Shown one piece after another: positions 23,677-38,403 of a DNA stretch of 64,000 nucleotides; position 1 is the stretch's first letter, and every line of letters begins with the position of its first letter. The position numbers and the translations under genes are program-made. Source of the stretch: Diabrotica undecimpunctata (Eukaryota > Arthropoda > Insecta > Coleoptera > Chrysomelidae); contig NC_092810.1 in NCBI RefSeq assembly GCF_040954645.1, positions 76,142,660 to 76,206,659 on the forward strand, in the 5' to 3' direction. A model generated the notes under the pieces. The model was given only the letters and a program-made list of their open reading frames with translations. It did no database searches and was not told the DNA's origin.

Positions 23677-23728
<52 letters not shown>
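23677..23728. repeat. (TA)n tract between solo LTR and element A
   Basis: 52 bp of pure TA shared as boundary by two LTR insertions. Confidence 0.95.
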
Positions 23729-23733
<5 letters not shown>

Positions 23734-25117
23734 ATGATGTGTTGTTTGTTTGAATGATGAGCAATGAGTATTTTAATAATATAGGGTTTTTATCGCGGTT
23801 CTTTTTTAGATTATCTTTATTATAACTATTATGAAACACATATATATATCTAACCTAGCCAATGTAAATTTAAAATAAACTATCTTTAAATTGATACTCT
23901 TATAAAACTAATTAAATTCTATAGACAATGTAAAATTTAAACAAACTATCTTCAAAATTGAAATTGTTATGACATTAACTAAATTATATTAACAAAATTT
24001 TGTACCTTTCTTTCACTGAATGCCTAAATGAACTGTTTTCCACTATATAGATTCTAATCACCACTGAATGTCTTCGTACTTCGGTTATCCTTGTTTTTGT
24101 GAAATTACTTTTTCCAATTATCAGCTTCTACCAATTTAAGATATATTTTTCTTCACCAGCATTTATAAACCACCAAGTAAACCAGCAAAAACAGCATTTA
24201 TATTTATTCTTCTTTTCCATATACCAATATCCAATTATTATAAGTTGATTTATACTAATCTCCAATCATAATATAATTTTAATTCCTTCCAATATTCTTC
24301 TAATATACTTTTTTAATCTTCAATAATTATTTGTGTATAATTATAAATGTGCATAATTTTTAATCTTCATTTAACTCACTATATTAAACAATTGGACTAT
24401 TTGTAACTGATTGACTGTCTTGAAAATTCTGAACAATTGACTTCACTAACTAAATGAGTTTATCTTCTACTAACTTTCATAATAAAACTGGCCTGACTGA
24501 CTGACTAAAACTAAAAACTGTCCTGTTGAATCCAAATCACGGGTATTTATATCGTTTTAGATGTTCTAGAATCATCTGGTAAGAGATCATGTTCCATTTG
24601 TTCTATTACTTCTATATGGATGTTCTCGAAAAAAATATATGTTCGTTCCACAGACATAACCATTATTTCGAGAATGTTCGACCGTAAACAATGGTCAAAT
24701 TCTGCATTCTGGAGAATTCGTTAATGTTCTATTGATAATTTTGTTTACATTTAGGCTTTTCAGATCAGAATATATAATTAAATTAGTAACTTAACATTCT
24801 AATTTAATAAACTACACATTTTAAACAACTATAACCCCACTTATATTCGTAAAAATTCTTAAAATGACACTTGGAGAGTATGTATAGTGTGTTGCCTAGT
24901 CACATGGCTCACTTAAATATATCTTCAAAATCATAACTACTAAAATACAACTTTTTACAATTATTATATGCTAATTTCTTAAAATTGCCCTCACATAAAT
25001 ATATTTTTATAAAATTCTCTAGTATATAACTTATTTAAAATAATCAAATACTTTTTTATATCTAATATTATGTAGTATATAACTTATAAATTAATTTTTT
25101 AAACAATATCATTTCAA
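23729..25117 (-). repeat. 3' LTR of element A
   Basis: 1389 bp on the left side; on the forward strand it begins TTGTTATGATG and ends ATTTCAA. Compared with the 5' LTR it lacks the short tandem repeat near 23800 and has a handful of substitutions. Confidence 0.92.
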
Positions 25118-25549
25118 CACACCAAAATCAAATTTAAAATAAATAATTTACTTATTATTTTTTTAAATATTAATTTTCTCATACCTTATTAAATTTAATA
25201 AATCAATTTTGTTTTTATTTAAAATGTGTTAAATACATCCCTGTTCGCTGTCTATGTCAAACTGTCATGTCAAATAAAGCAGTGGATGGCTATTATATGA
25301 GAAAATAAACATAATCATATATTATTGTGTTATGTTTATTTATAAACAAAATCTAGGAATTATTTCCATTCAACAGGCTTTCATCCATATGAATTGGTAA
25401 GTTTTACACTTTTTATAAAGACATTTACACAATCAATTCTGTATCTAACCCCAAATTATGATTTTTAGGGTATCAAACAATTTCCATATGTACAAAATTC
25501 AACAAGTATGATGTCAAATTTATTCACAACAATGAAATCTACCATCTAT
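25118..25549 (-). other. 3' untranslated region of element A
   Basis: Noncoding sequence between the truncated pol and the 3' LTR. It aligns with the same region of the 41.6-42.2 kb copy but is clearly more diverged than gag is, supporting different subfamily origin of that copy's 3' end. Confidence 0.75.
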
Positions 25550-26797
25550 TTAACAAATCAAGTCTATTGAATAAAATGGATATATCAGTAAGCTGTTAGT
25601 GTTAAGTTTATAACCTAGATATATCACTACTTTTTGAAAAAATGTACATTTTTCTTGATTTATTTTTAGTCCAACTTTGTCTAATCTATTGATTATAATT
25701 TTTAGGTGTTTCTCATGATCTTCAGCAGTTTTAGAAAAAATTAATATATCATCAATGTAGTGAATTACAAAATGTTCGTATTGATCCAGTATATCATGAA
25801 GACATCTACATAGAACACTGCAAGATGATTGAAGTCCAAATGGTACTACTTTGAATTGATATACTACTCCATCTATCTGAAATCCTGTGTACTGTCTACT
25901 TTTTCTTTCTAGAGGTATTAACCAAAAACTATGCAGTAAATCGATTTTAGTGAAAAATGACATTTCTGTAATTCTTTCTAGTATTCCATCTTCTAACATA
26001 TTATTAATTGTTTTGTTTACTTCTTCTCTGTATTTATATGGTATTGGGTATGATTTTGTTTTAAAATCTTTTTCTTCTTTAACTTTTATACTATGGATAT
26101 AATTTTGTGCAATTCTATTTTCTTTATTGACAAGTCCCTTGTGTTGCTGCAATATGGAAATGACTATTGATTTATATTCTTCAGGGCAATTAACTTTTAT
26201 CACATCTTCTTCTTTACAAATAAAATTATTCTTCATTATGTACTCATTATTCCTTGCTTCCAATTTTACGCACTCCACCTCGTAGGCATCCATCTGCTTA
26301 AAATTTCCATTCCTTAAATATTCACTACAATAATTATTCTTTACATTCTTTTGGGACATTTCCCTATCATCAAAATACATTTCTTCTTCATAAACATCAT
26401 TATTTTCTTTTAATAATATCCTATCAACTCTTATTCCTTCTTCCACCTTATCTTTCTGCATAAATTTAATTATTTGCCCTTCCAAAGTTACCATTTTTTC
26501 TTCAAAATCTATCTTTACTTTCTTCTTTTCCAATTCATCATTTCCCATTAATATATCAACACATAAATCCTTGACAATAAATCCTTGCATATTAATTTCT
26601 TTATTAAGAATATTAATTTTAAAATTGGCTATTTTATCAATTTCACCCAACTTCTTATTATTTGCACCAATAATTTTAATTTTTGGAATCTTTATTATAT
26701 CTGATAGTTTTAATGTATTAAAAATAAAATTCTCCGAGACTAAAGTACTTTCTGAACCAGTATCTATCATAATTTTAATCATTTTATTTTTGGCCAA
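25550..26797 (-). pseudogene. Truncated Pol of element A (protease and partial RT)
   Basis: The 415-residue frame begins with the protease (IMIDTGSESTLVSE), continues through a linker and enters RT. Two deletions are seen against the copy at 38.4-41.6 kb: an in-frame loss of about 48 residues between two GI-containing repeats (removing the LCLDARNINK box), and a 1878-bp loss at a TAACACTAA microhomology (here 25596-25604), after which noncoding 3' sequence supplies the last residues. The catalytic YIDDILIF remains, but the RT fingers, RNase H and integrase are gone, so it is inactive. Confidence 0.92.
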
Positions 26798-26898
26798 AGC
26801 ATTTATATAAATTAAATTAATAGATTCAATAATTTTCTCTTCATCTAAAGAAATAAATTCAGAAGGTTTTTCATAATAGCAATGGCCTAACTTGTAAT

Positions 26899-28533
26899 TT
26901 AGAAAGTTGAGTGCACAAAATTTTGATTATTAGAATTGTCAGATTGTATCTGACCACTTGGATCTGATGTCCTATGTCTTTCCCTACTATGACTTCTACT
27001 CACATTTTCCTGCCTTGTACTACTTCGTTCCCTGTCTTCGCAGCTTCTATTCCTTCGAACACAAGTTACCTGTCTGTTATGGTTAGGTCGCTCTGTATTT
27101 CTTCTATTGTTAAAATCTTGTCTATTATTATTAGTACTGTTATTAAAATGTTGTCTATTATAACTAGTATTGTTATTACAATTCTGTCTATTTTGATTAC
27201 TGTTATTATTATTAAAATTTTGTAAATTATTACCATATCTATAATTATTGTTATATGATTGTCTATATTGTTGATTATCATTTTTATTATATTGAAAGTT
27301 ATTATTGTTTTTTCTGTTGTTATTATTACTTGTCATATTGCCTCTTTGTATTCTTTGAATAAAATTAATAAAACTATCTATTGTTTGAATATTTTGTACA
27401 GTTACTGTTTGCACATCAGCATCAAAATGTCTAGATACATTTAAGACTGTTTCATCCTCTCTAAGTGGTGGTTCTAAATATTTTGCAACTGTTATCAGTT
27501 TTAATGCATAATCTACCATATTTGATTTTAAATTGTGAATATACTTTCCAAAATATAGAATTTCTCTAAACTTGGCTTGCTCTAGTTCACCCCAATAATA
27601 ATTTAAAAATTTATTTTCAAATGTTTGAAAATTATCTAAATCATTTTCAATACTAGCAAACCAAGTTGCTGCATTGTCATTTAATGTCACTCTAATATAA
27701 TCTTTAATATCATTAATATTATTAACTAATCTTAATTTATGTTTTAAACTGTTTATGTATACTCTAGGATGCAAATTTTTTATATTACCAGAAAATTTAA
27801 TCCCAGTCTCATTTGTTAAATTTAAGTAGGGTCTCCCTATGTCTCTCATTTGTGAAATATCATCTATTCTCTGTTCCACATTTCTTATTTGATTACTATT
27901 TATTTGGATATTTTGTTGTATATCGTCTAATTTTTCTTCTGTGTTTCTTCTGTCTTCGTTAATTTTTACTTCTAAGTTACATTTCTGCAACTCTATTTTC
28001 TGTTCTATATCTATCTTATTATCTTGAATAATCCTCTTTACTTCTGTCCTCTCATTGTCTATCCTTTTCTTGTAGTCATTCCGTATAATTTTTATTTCAT
28101 TTGCTACTTTTTTCTCTGCAGCTTCAAGTTTTTTATCCATTTGTTTTTCTATTTGTTTTACAATTTTATTATTATTATCTTCTATTTTCTTTTCTAATTT
28201 TCTATAATTCTCTTCTAATTTCTGTTCCATTTTTTTCATGTCTTCTTTGACTTCTTTTGAATTCTGTTCCATTTTTTGTTCTATTTTTTTCATGTCTTCT
28301 TTGACTTCTTTTGAATTCTCTTCCATTTTTTTCGTATTCTCTTCTATTGTCTTGTTCATCTGCATCATTAATGACATCAAAGCTGCCATATTGACATTTT
28401 CCTCTCTTTCTGGATTCATTTCTGCAGTATCTTGTGGAACTTGAACTAAACTCTCCTCTTGTGTAGGTTGTGTTTCTACTTCCACATCTTCTTCATTCTT
28501 TTTGCTTCTTGTACCTTTCTTTCCTTGAGACAT
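26899..28533 (-). CDS. Gag of element A, intact frame
   Basis: A 544-codon frame starting MSQGKKGTRSKK. Residues about 50-220 are a long Lys/Glu-rich coiled coil made of repeated EENSKEVKEDMKK-like units. A capsid-like region follows (YLNLTNETGIKFSGN, TLNDNAATWFASIEND, FREILYFGKY). The C-terminal part is Asn/Arg-rich (NNNNRQ repeats) with an RS-like end (SRSHSRERHR) and has no classical zinc knuckle in frame. The short region after the -1 frameshift contains Cys and His residues (GHCYYEK) that may complete one. This gag has no stop, unlike the copy at 36.7 kb. Confidence 0.88.
   Translation of the reverse strand: MSQGKKGTRSKKNEEDVEVETQPTQEESLVQVPQDTAEMNPEREENVNMAALMSLMMQMNKTIEENTKKMEENSKEVKEDMKKIEQKMEQNSKEVKEDMKKMEQKLEENYRKLEKKIEDNNNKIVKQIEKQMDKKLEAAEKKVANEIKIIRNDYKKRIDNERTEVKRIIQDNKIDIEQKIELQKCNLEVKINEDRRNTEEKLDDIQQNIQINSNQIRNVEQRIDDISQMRDIGRPYLNLTNETGIKFSGNIKNLHPRVYINSLKHKLRLVNNINDIKDYIRVTLNDNAATWFASIENDLDNFQTFENKFLNYYWGELEQAKFREILYFGKYIHNLKSNMVDYALKLITVAKYLEPPLREDETVLNVSRHFDADVQTVTVQNIQTIDSFINFIQRIQRGNMTSNNNNRKNNNNFQYNKNDNQQYRQSYNNNYRYGNNLQNFNNNNSNQNRQNCNNNTSYNRQHFNNSTNNNRQDFNNRRNTERPNHNRQVTCVRRNRSCEDRERSSTRQENVSRSHSRERHRTSDPSGQIQSDNSNNQNFVHSTF
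26917..26923 (-). promoter_or_regulatory. -1 frameshift slippery site A AAT TTT
   Basis: In the gag frame, seven codons from its end, the heptamer reads A AAT TTT. A -1 slip gives an open path into pol. The same heptamer is in the same place in the forward copy at 38278-38284. Confidence 0.65.
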
Positions 28534-28654
28534 TTTGAGACTTTACTTGTTCAAATATAATTAAAAATAAATCTATAATTTTTTTTTTCTACTGATAATT
28601 AATTTAATTATATGAGAGCACTTATCTTCCCAAACTAATTCTTTTAAATAGAGA

Positions 28655-28672
28655 GCCCCACGTTGGGCGCCA
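28655..28672 (-). promoter_or_regulatory. Primer-binding site, tRNA-Lys type
   Basis: On the reverse strand TGGCGCCCAACGTGGGGC lies two bases after the end of the 5' LTR. This is the form known for gypsy-like elements primed by tRNA-Lys. Confidence 0.85.
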
Positions 28673-28674
28673 AA

Positions 28675-32007
<3,333 letters not shown>

Positions 32008-32908
32008 AAACAATAGTTAAAATTTACAGTTGAAACAGAAGACAAACATCAGTCAATCTCATTCCTTGACACCAAACTAATACGTAACAATAACAACAGA
32101 TTGGTATATGAAACCTATTAGTTCCGGAAGATACATTAACTATTGGTCATATCATAAGCATAGCACAAAAATTAATCTTATAAAACAAATGAAAAACAGA
32201 ATTTTACAGATTGCAGATCAATCGCTCTATTATAAAAACCTAAAAGTCCTTCATCAGCTCTTTCTAGACAATTCATACCCAAACACATTACTTACTAAAA
32301 TACTATTCAACACAACAAATGATACATTATCTGTAACACAAACCATCTCTAACCACACACCACAAAACACTACACCTACACTAGACACAACCCCTAACAC
32401 TAATTTAACTCCTTTTAAATACTTTAGATTACCCTTCATACAAGACTTAACACCGACACTTACACGAATTTTCAAATCAGCTGACGACAACATAAAAATC
32501 GCTAATTACACAGTGTTAAACATTAATTCGATATTCACCAAACTAAAAGATAAAACACCTACTGATCAATTATCTAATATAGTCTATCGTATCCCGTGCG
32601 GAAGTTGTAACAAACAATATATTGGCCAAACCAACAGACACCTAAAAAGTCGCATCACTTCCCACAAGAGTGACAGCAGATTATATCCTGATAGATGTTC
32701 CCTTGCAAAACACGTACATGATGAACACCACATAATGAACTACAGTGAAACAAAGATTCTTGCAATGGAAAATAATCTCAATAAAAGACTCTTCCTCGAG
32801 ATGGCATTTATCACTCAAATGGATAATTTAATAAATAAGAAATCAGATGTTGAACATATGAGTGAGATTTATGCTTATTTATTACACATCGAAAAGCAAA
32901 CATTATGA
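32008..32908 (+). pseudogene. Penelope-like element: RT end and GIY-YIG endonuclease
   Basis: From 32008 one frame reads FTVETEDKHQSISFLDTKLI; a frameshift near 32098 leads to the 266-codon frame starting at 32108. SGRYINYWSYHKHSTKINLI and LKVLHQLFLDNSYP are the end of a Penelope-like RT. The C-terminal part is a GIY-YIG endonuclease: IVYRIPCGSC, YIGQTNRHLKSRI, HKSDSR and CSLAKHVHDEHH with its Cys/His residues. Penelope elements use this nuclease for target cleavage. The 5' part of the protein, including the RT catalytic box, is missing. Confidence 0.85.
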
Positions 32909-33370
32909 ATAGACACATATAACTTTTAAATAATTAATGCAACACATAATGTAATTTCAAAAAATTTTTCAACTATAACACACCTTTACAGTAAATATTA
33001 ATCAAATAAACAACTACTACGTCAACATCATGGAACTAATCATCTTCACAAAAGTCAATTAATAACATTCGATATTTGATAGTTCTGGTACTTAACCTTA
33101 ATGACAGTTACCGAACTAAACGTTGTGTCTGTTTTATTTTTAATTTGAATTGTGTTTGTTTCCTATATTTTAATTTGTAAACGTAAATTATACAACTAAA
33201 TGTTACATTTCGAAGATAGCTACAATCAACATTATTCCAACAAAAAAATTTTTTTACTTGGTGTTATTAAAATAAATCGCACTGCCATTAACCTCAATTA
33301 AGTAAGTATATAAACAACAAACTATTATTAAATTGTATTTTACCATGTTTTAAATAATTGTAGCTCTCAT

Positions 33371-33398
33371 CTGATGATGCCAATGAAAATTGGCGAAA
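33371..33398 (+). ncRNA. Hammerhead-ribozyme-like core of Penelope-like element
   Basis: CTGATGA (33371-33377), then a GCCAA/TTGGC stem with a TGAAAA loop, then GAAA (33395-33398): the canonical hammerhead core. It lies about 460 bp downstream of the Penelope-like GIY-YIG ORF on the same strand, as expected for the terminal repeats of these elements. Confidence 0.7.
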
Positions 33399-33465
33399 TA
33401 TAATGAATTGTTAAACAGAGTACACTTGGCTTTCAATCAACTATATACCCAATTAACCTCAACCC

Positions 33466-33468
<3 letters not shown>

Positions 33469-33538
<70 letters not shown>
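33469..33538. repeat. (TA)n tract left of composite gypsy element
   Basis: 70 bp of pure TA, ending at the C-type LTR. Confidence 0.95.
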
Positions 33539-33541
<3 letters not shown>

Positions 33542-34960
33542 ATACGATTAGGGTTTATAGAAAATAATTTATAAGTTATATGCTACATAATATTAGATAT
33601 TTGGTTGTTTTAAATAAGTTATATACTAGAGAATTTAATAAAAATTATTTATGTGAGGGCATTTTAAGAAATTAGCATATAATAATTGTAAAAAGTTGTA
33701 TTTTAATGTTGTAAATAGATTTAAGTGAGCCATGTGCATAGGCAACCAAAAATACTCTCGAAGTGACAGATAGAAATTAAGAATTATAAGAAATATAAGT
33801 GGGGTTATATTGTTTGAAATGTGGATTTTATTAAATTAGAGTGTTAGTTACTAATTTGAATGTTTATTCTGATCTGAAAAGCCTAAATGTCAACAAAATT
33901 ATCAATGGAACATTAACGAATTCTCCAGAGTGCAGAGTGTGACCATTGTTTACGGTCGAACATTCTGGAATGATTATGTCGGTGGATGGAACAGATATTT
34001 TTTCGAGAACATCCATATCGAAGAAATAGAACGGAATTGGAACATGATCTCTTACCAGATGGTTCTAGAATATCCAAAAAAAGATATAAATACCCGTGAT
34101 TTGGATTCAAGATGGGAGTTTTTTAGTCAGAAGTCAAGCAGTTTATTATGAAAGTTAGTAGATTAGTTAGTGAAGTCAATTGTTCACAGTTTTAGTAAGT
34201 CAGTCAAGCAGTTTTATAAGAAATATGAAAGTTAGTTGGAGATAGTCCAATTGTTTAATATAGTGAGTTAAAAGAAGATTAAAAATTATGCATATATTTA
34301 ATGCACATTTATAATTATACACAAATAATTATTGAAGATTATAAAAGTATATTCGAAGAATATTGGATGGACATTGGAAGGAATTAAAATTATATTATGA
34401 TTGGAGATTAGTATAAATCAACTTATAATAATTGGATATGGGTATATTGAAAAGAAGAATAAATATAAATGGTGTTTGCTGGTTTGGTTGGTGGTGTATA
34501 AATGCTGGTGAAGAAAACTATATCTTAAATTGGTAGAAGCTGATAATTGGAAAAAGTAATTTCACAAAAAACAAGGATAACTGAAGTACGAAGACATTCA
34601 GTGGTGATTAGAATCTATATAGTGGAAAACAGTTCATTTAGGCATTCAGTGAAAGAAAGGTACAAAATTTTGTTAATATAATTTAGTTAGTGTCATAACA
34701 ATTTCAATTTTGAAGATAGTTTGTTTAAATTTTACATTGTCTATAGAATTTAATTAGTTTTATAAGAATATCAATTTAAAGATAGTTTATTTTAAATTTA
34801 CATTGGCTAAGTTAGATATATATGTGTGTTTCATAATAGTTATAATAAAGATAATTTAAAAAAGTACTTACAAGCTAATTCTTTGAGAACCGCGATAAAA
34901 ACCCTATATTATTAAAAATACTCATTGCTCATCATTCAAACAAAAAACACATCATAACAA
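33539..34960 (+). repeat. Left C-type LTR
   Basis: 1422 bp, begins TTGATACG and ends CATAACAA. It is nearly identical to 42222-43646 and recognisably related to, but diverged from, the B LTR. It contains one unit of the AAAGTACTTACAA-type repeat found twice in B. Short open frames inside (for example 33930-34151) are not genes. Confidence 0.92.
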
Positions 34961-34962
34961 TT

Positions 34963-34980
34963 TGGCACCCAACGCGGTGG
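34963..34980 (+). promoter_or_regulatory. C-type primer-binding site (variant)
   Basis: TGGCACCCAACGCGGTGG, two bases after the LTR. It differs from the B site (TGGCGCCCAACGTGGGGC) at several positions, so it is weakened or uses a variant tRNA-Lys. Confidence 0.7.
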
Positions 34981-35085
34981 CTCTCTATTTAAAAGAATTA
35001 GTTTGGGAAGATAAGTGCTCTCATATAATTAAATTAATTATCAGTAGAAAGGAAAAATTATAGATTTTATTTTTAATTATATTTG

Positions 35086-35088
<3 letters not shown>

Positions 35089-35133
<45 letters not shown>
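35089..35133. repeat. (TA)n tract between C leader and B LTR
   Basis: 45 bp of TA. The leader to its left stops at TTTGAAC, a point where the B leader continues with AAGTAAAG. Confidence 0.93.
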
Positions 35134-35136
<3 letters not shown>

Positions 35137-36562
35137 AAATGATATTGTTTAAAAAATTAATTTATAAGTTATATACTACATAATATTAGATATAAAAAAG
35201 TATTTGATTATTTTAAATAAGTTATATACTAGAGAATTTTATAAAAATATATTTATGTGAGGGCAATTTTAAGAAATTAGCATATAATAATTGTAAAAAG
35301 TTGTATTTTAGTAGTTATGATTTTGTAGATATATTTAAGTGAGCCATGTGACTAGGCAACACACTATACATACTCTCCAAGTGTCATTTTAAGAATTTTT
35401 ACGAATATAAGTGGGGTTATAGTTGTTTAAAATGTGTAGTTTATTAAATTAGAATGTTAAGTTACTAATTTAATTATATATTCTGATCTGAAAAGCCTAA
35501 ATGTAAACAAAATTATCAATAGAACATTAACGAATTCTCCAGAATGCAGAATTTGACCATTGTTTACGGTCGAACATTCTCGAAATAATGGTTATGTCTG
35601 TGGAACGAACATATATTTTTTTCGAGAACATCCATATAGAAGTAATAGAACAAATGGAACATGATCTCTTACCAGATGATTCTAGAACATCTAAAAAGAT
35701 ATAAATACCCGTGATTTGGATTCAACAGGACAGTTTTAGTCAGTCAGTCAGGCCAGTTTTATTATGAAAGTTAGTAGAAGATAAACTCATTTAGTTAGTG
35801 AAGTCAATTGTTCAGAATTTTCAAGACAGTCAATCAGTTACAAATAGACCAATTGTTTAATATAGTGAGTTAAATGAAGATTAAAAATTATGCACATTTA
35901 TAATTATACACAAATAATTATTGAAGATTAAAAAAGTATATTAGAAGAATATTGGAAGGAATTAAAATTATATTATGATTGGAGATTAGTATAAATCAAC
36001 TTATAATAATTGGATATTGGTATATGGAAAAGAAGAATAAATATAAATGCTGTTTTTGCTGGTTTGCTTGGTGGTTTATAAATGCTGGTGAAGAAAAATA
36101 TATCTTAAATTGGTAGAAGCTGATAATTGGAAAAAATAATTTCACAAAAACAAGGATAACCGAAGTACGAAGACATTCAGTGGTGATTAGAATCTATATA
36201 GTGGAAAACAGTTCATTTAGGCATTCAGTGAAAGAAAGGTACAAAATTTTGTTAATATAATTTAGTTAATGTCATAACAATTTCAATTTTGAAGATAGTT
36301 TGTTTAAATTTTACATTGTCTATAGAATTTAATTAGTTTTATAAGAGTATCAATTTAAAGATAGTTTATTTTAAATTTACATTGGCTAGGTTAGATATAT
36401 ATATGTGTTTCATAATAGTTATAATAAAGATAGTTTGTAAGTACTTTTTTAAATTAGTTTGTAAGTACTTTTTTAAATTAATTCTTTGAGAACCGCGATA
36501 AAAACCCTATATTATTAAAATACTCATTGCTCATCATTCAAACAAACAACACATCATAACAA
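35134..36562 (+). repeat. B-type LTR inside the composite
   Basis: 1429 bp, TTGAAATG...CATAACAA. Near-identical to the 5' LTR of element A in opposite orientation. It has two units of the AAGTACTTTTTTAAATTA-type tandem repeat near 36435-36482. Confidence 0.92.
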
Positions 36563-36564
36563 TT

Positions 36565-36582
36565 TGGCGCCCAACGTGGGGC
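36565..36582 (+). promoter_or_regulatory. Primer-binding site, tRNA-Lys type
   Basis: TGGCGCCCAACGTGGGGC, two bases after the B LTR; same as in element A. Confidence 0.87.
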
Positions 36583-36703
36583 TCTCTATTTAAAAGAATT
36601 AGTTTGGGAAGATAAGTGCTCTCATATAATTAAATTAATTATCAGTAGAAAAAAAAAATTATAGATTTATTTTTAATTATATTTGAACAAGTAAAGTCTC
36701 AAA

Positions 36704-38293
36704 ATGTCTCAAGGAAAGAAAGGTACAAGAAGCAAAAAGAATGAAGAAGATGTGGAAGTAGAAACACAACCTATACAAGAGGAGAGTTTAGTTCAAGTTC
36801 CACAAGATACTGCAGAAATGAATCCAGAAAGAGAGGAAAATGTCAATATGGCAGCTTTGATGTCATTAATGATGCAGATGAACAAGACAATGGAGGAGAA
36901 TACGAAAAAAATAGAACGCAAAATGGAACAGAATTCACAAGAAATCAAAGAAGACATAAAAAAATTGGAAGAGAATTCAAAAGAAGTCAAAGAAGACATG
37001 AAAAAATTGGAACAGAAATTGGAAGAGAATTATAGAAAATTAGAAAAGAAAATAGAAGATAATAATAATAAAATTGTAAAACAAATGGATAAAAAACTTG
37101 AAGGTGCAGAGAAAAAAGTAGCAAATGAAATAAAAAGTATACGGAATGACTACAAGAAAAGGATAGACAATGAGAGGACAGAAGTAAAGAGGATTATTCA
37201 AGATAATAAGATAGATATAGAACAGAAAATAGAGTTACAGAAATGTAACTTAGAAATAAAAATTAACGAAGACAGGAGAAACACAGAAGAAAAATTAGAC
37301 TATATACAACAAAATATCCAAATAAATAGTAATCAAATAAGAAATGTGGAACAGAGAATAGATGATATTTCACAAATGAGAGACATAGGGAGACCTTACT
37401 TAAATTTAACAAATGAGACTGGGATTAAATTCTCTGGTAATATAAAAAATTTGCATCCTAGAGTATACATAAATAGTTTAAAACATAAATTAAGATTTGT
37501 GAATAATATTAATGATATTAAAGATTATATTAGAATGACATTAAATGACAATGCAGCAACTTGGTTTGCTAGTATTGAGAATGATTTAGATAATTTTCAA
37601 ACATTTGAAAATAAATTTTTAAATTATTATTGGGGTGAATTAGAGCAAGCCAAGTTTAGAGAAATTCTATATTTTGGAAAGTATAATCAAAATTTAAAAT
37701 CAAATATGGTAGATTATGCATTGAAATTGATAACAGTTGCAAAATATTTAGAACCACCACTTAGAGAGGATGAAACAGTCTTAAATGTAGATAGTTTTAT
37801 TAATTTTATTCAAAGAATACAAAGAGGCAATATGACAAGTAATAATAACAACAGAAAAAACAACAATAACTTTCAATATAATAAAAATGATAATCAACAA
37901 TATAGACAATCATATAACAATAATACTAGGTATGGTGATAGTTTACAAAATTTTAATAATACTAACAGTAATCCAAATAGACAGAACTTTAATAATAATA
38001 CTAGTTATAATAGATAAAATTTTAATAATAATACTAATTATAATAGACAACATTTTAATAACAGTACTAATAATAATAGACAAGATTTTAACAATAGAAG
38101 AAATACAGAGCGACCTAACTATAACAGACAGGTAAATTGTGTTCGAAGGAATAGGAGCTGCGAAGACAGGGAACGAAATCGTACAAGGCAAGAAAATGTG
38201 AGTAGAAGTCATAGTAGGGAAAGACATAGTACATCAGATCCAAGTGGTCAGATACAATCTGACAATTCTAATAATCAAAATTTTGTGCAGTAA
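36704..38293 (+). pseudogene. Gag of the composite element, one nonsense codon
   Basis: It starts MSQGKKGTRSKK and follows the Gag of element A closely: a coiled coil of KEVKEDMKK-type repeats, a capsid region and an Asn-rich tail. A TAA at 38015-38017 stands where element A has CAA, a single C-to-T change, and the frame then continues to the normal end at 38293. There are small in-frame length differences in the coiled coil, and a stretch of residues after VLNV is missing relative to A. The protein is therefore cut short within the Asn-rich tail. Confidence 0.88.
38278..38284 (+). promoter_or_regulatory. -1 frameshift slippery site A AAT TTT
   Basis: In the gag frame, just before its end, A AAT TTT allows a -1 slip into the pol frame, which is open from here to the protease. 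Confidence 0.65.
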
Positions 38294-38403
38294 ACTTTCT
38301 GAATTACAAGTTAGGCCATTGCTATTATGAAAAACCTTCTGAATTTATTTCTTTAGATGAAGATAAAATTATTGAATCTATTAATTTAATTTATATAAAT
38401 GCT

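Noticed and set aside
33930..34151. Short open frames within the C LTRs (repeated at 42613-42837)
   Set aside because: They occur twice only because the LTR is duplicated; no motif and a small indel changes their length.
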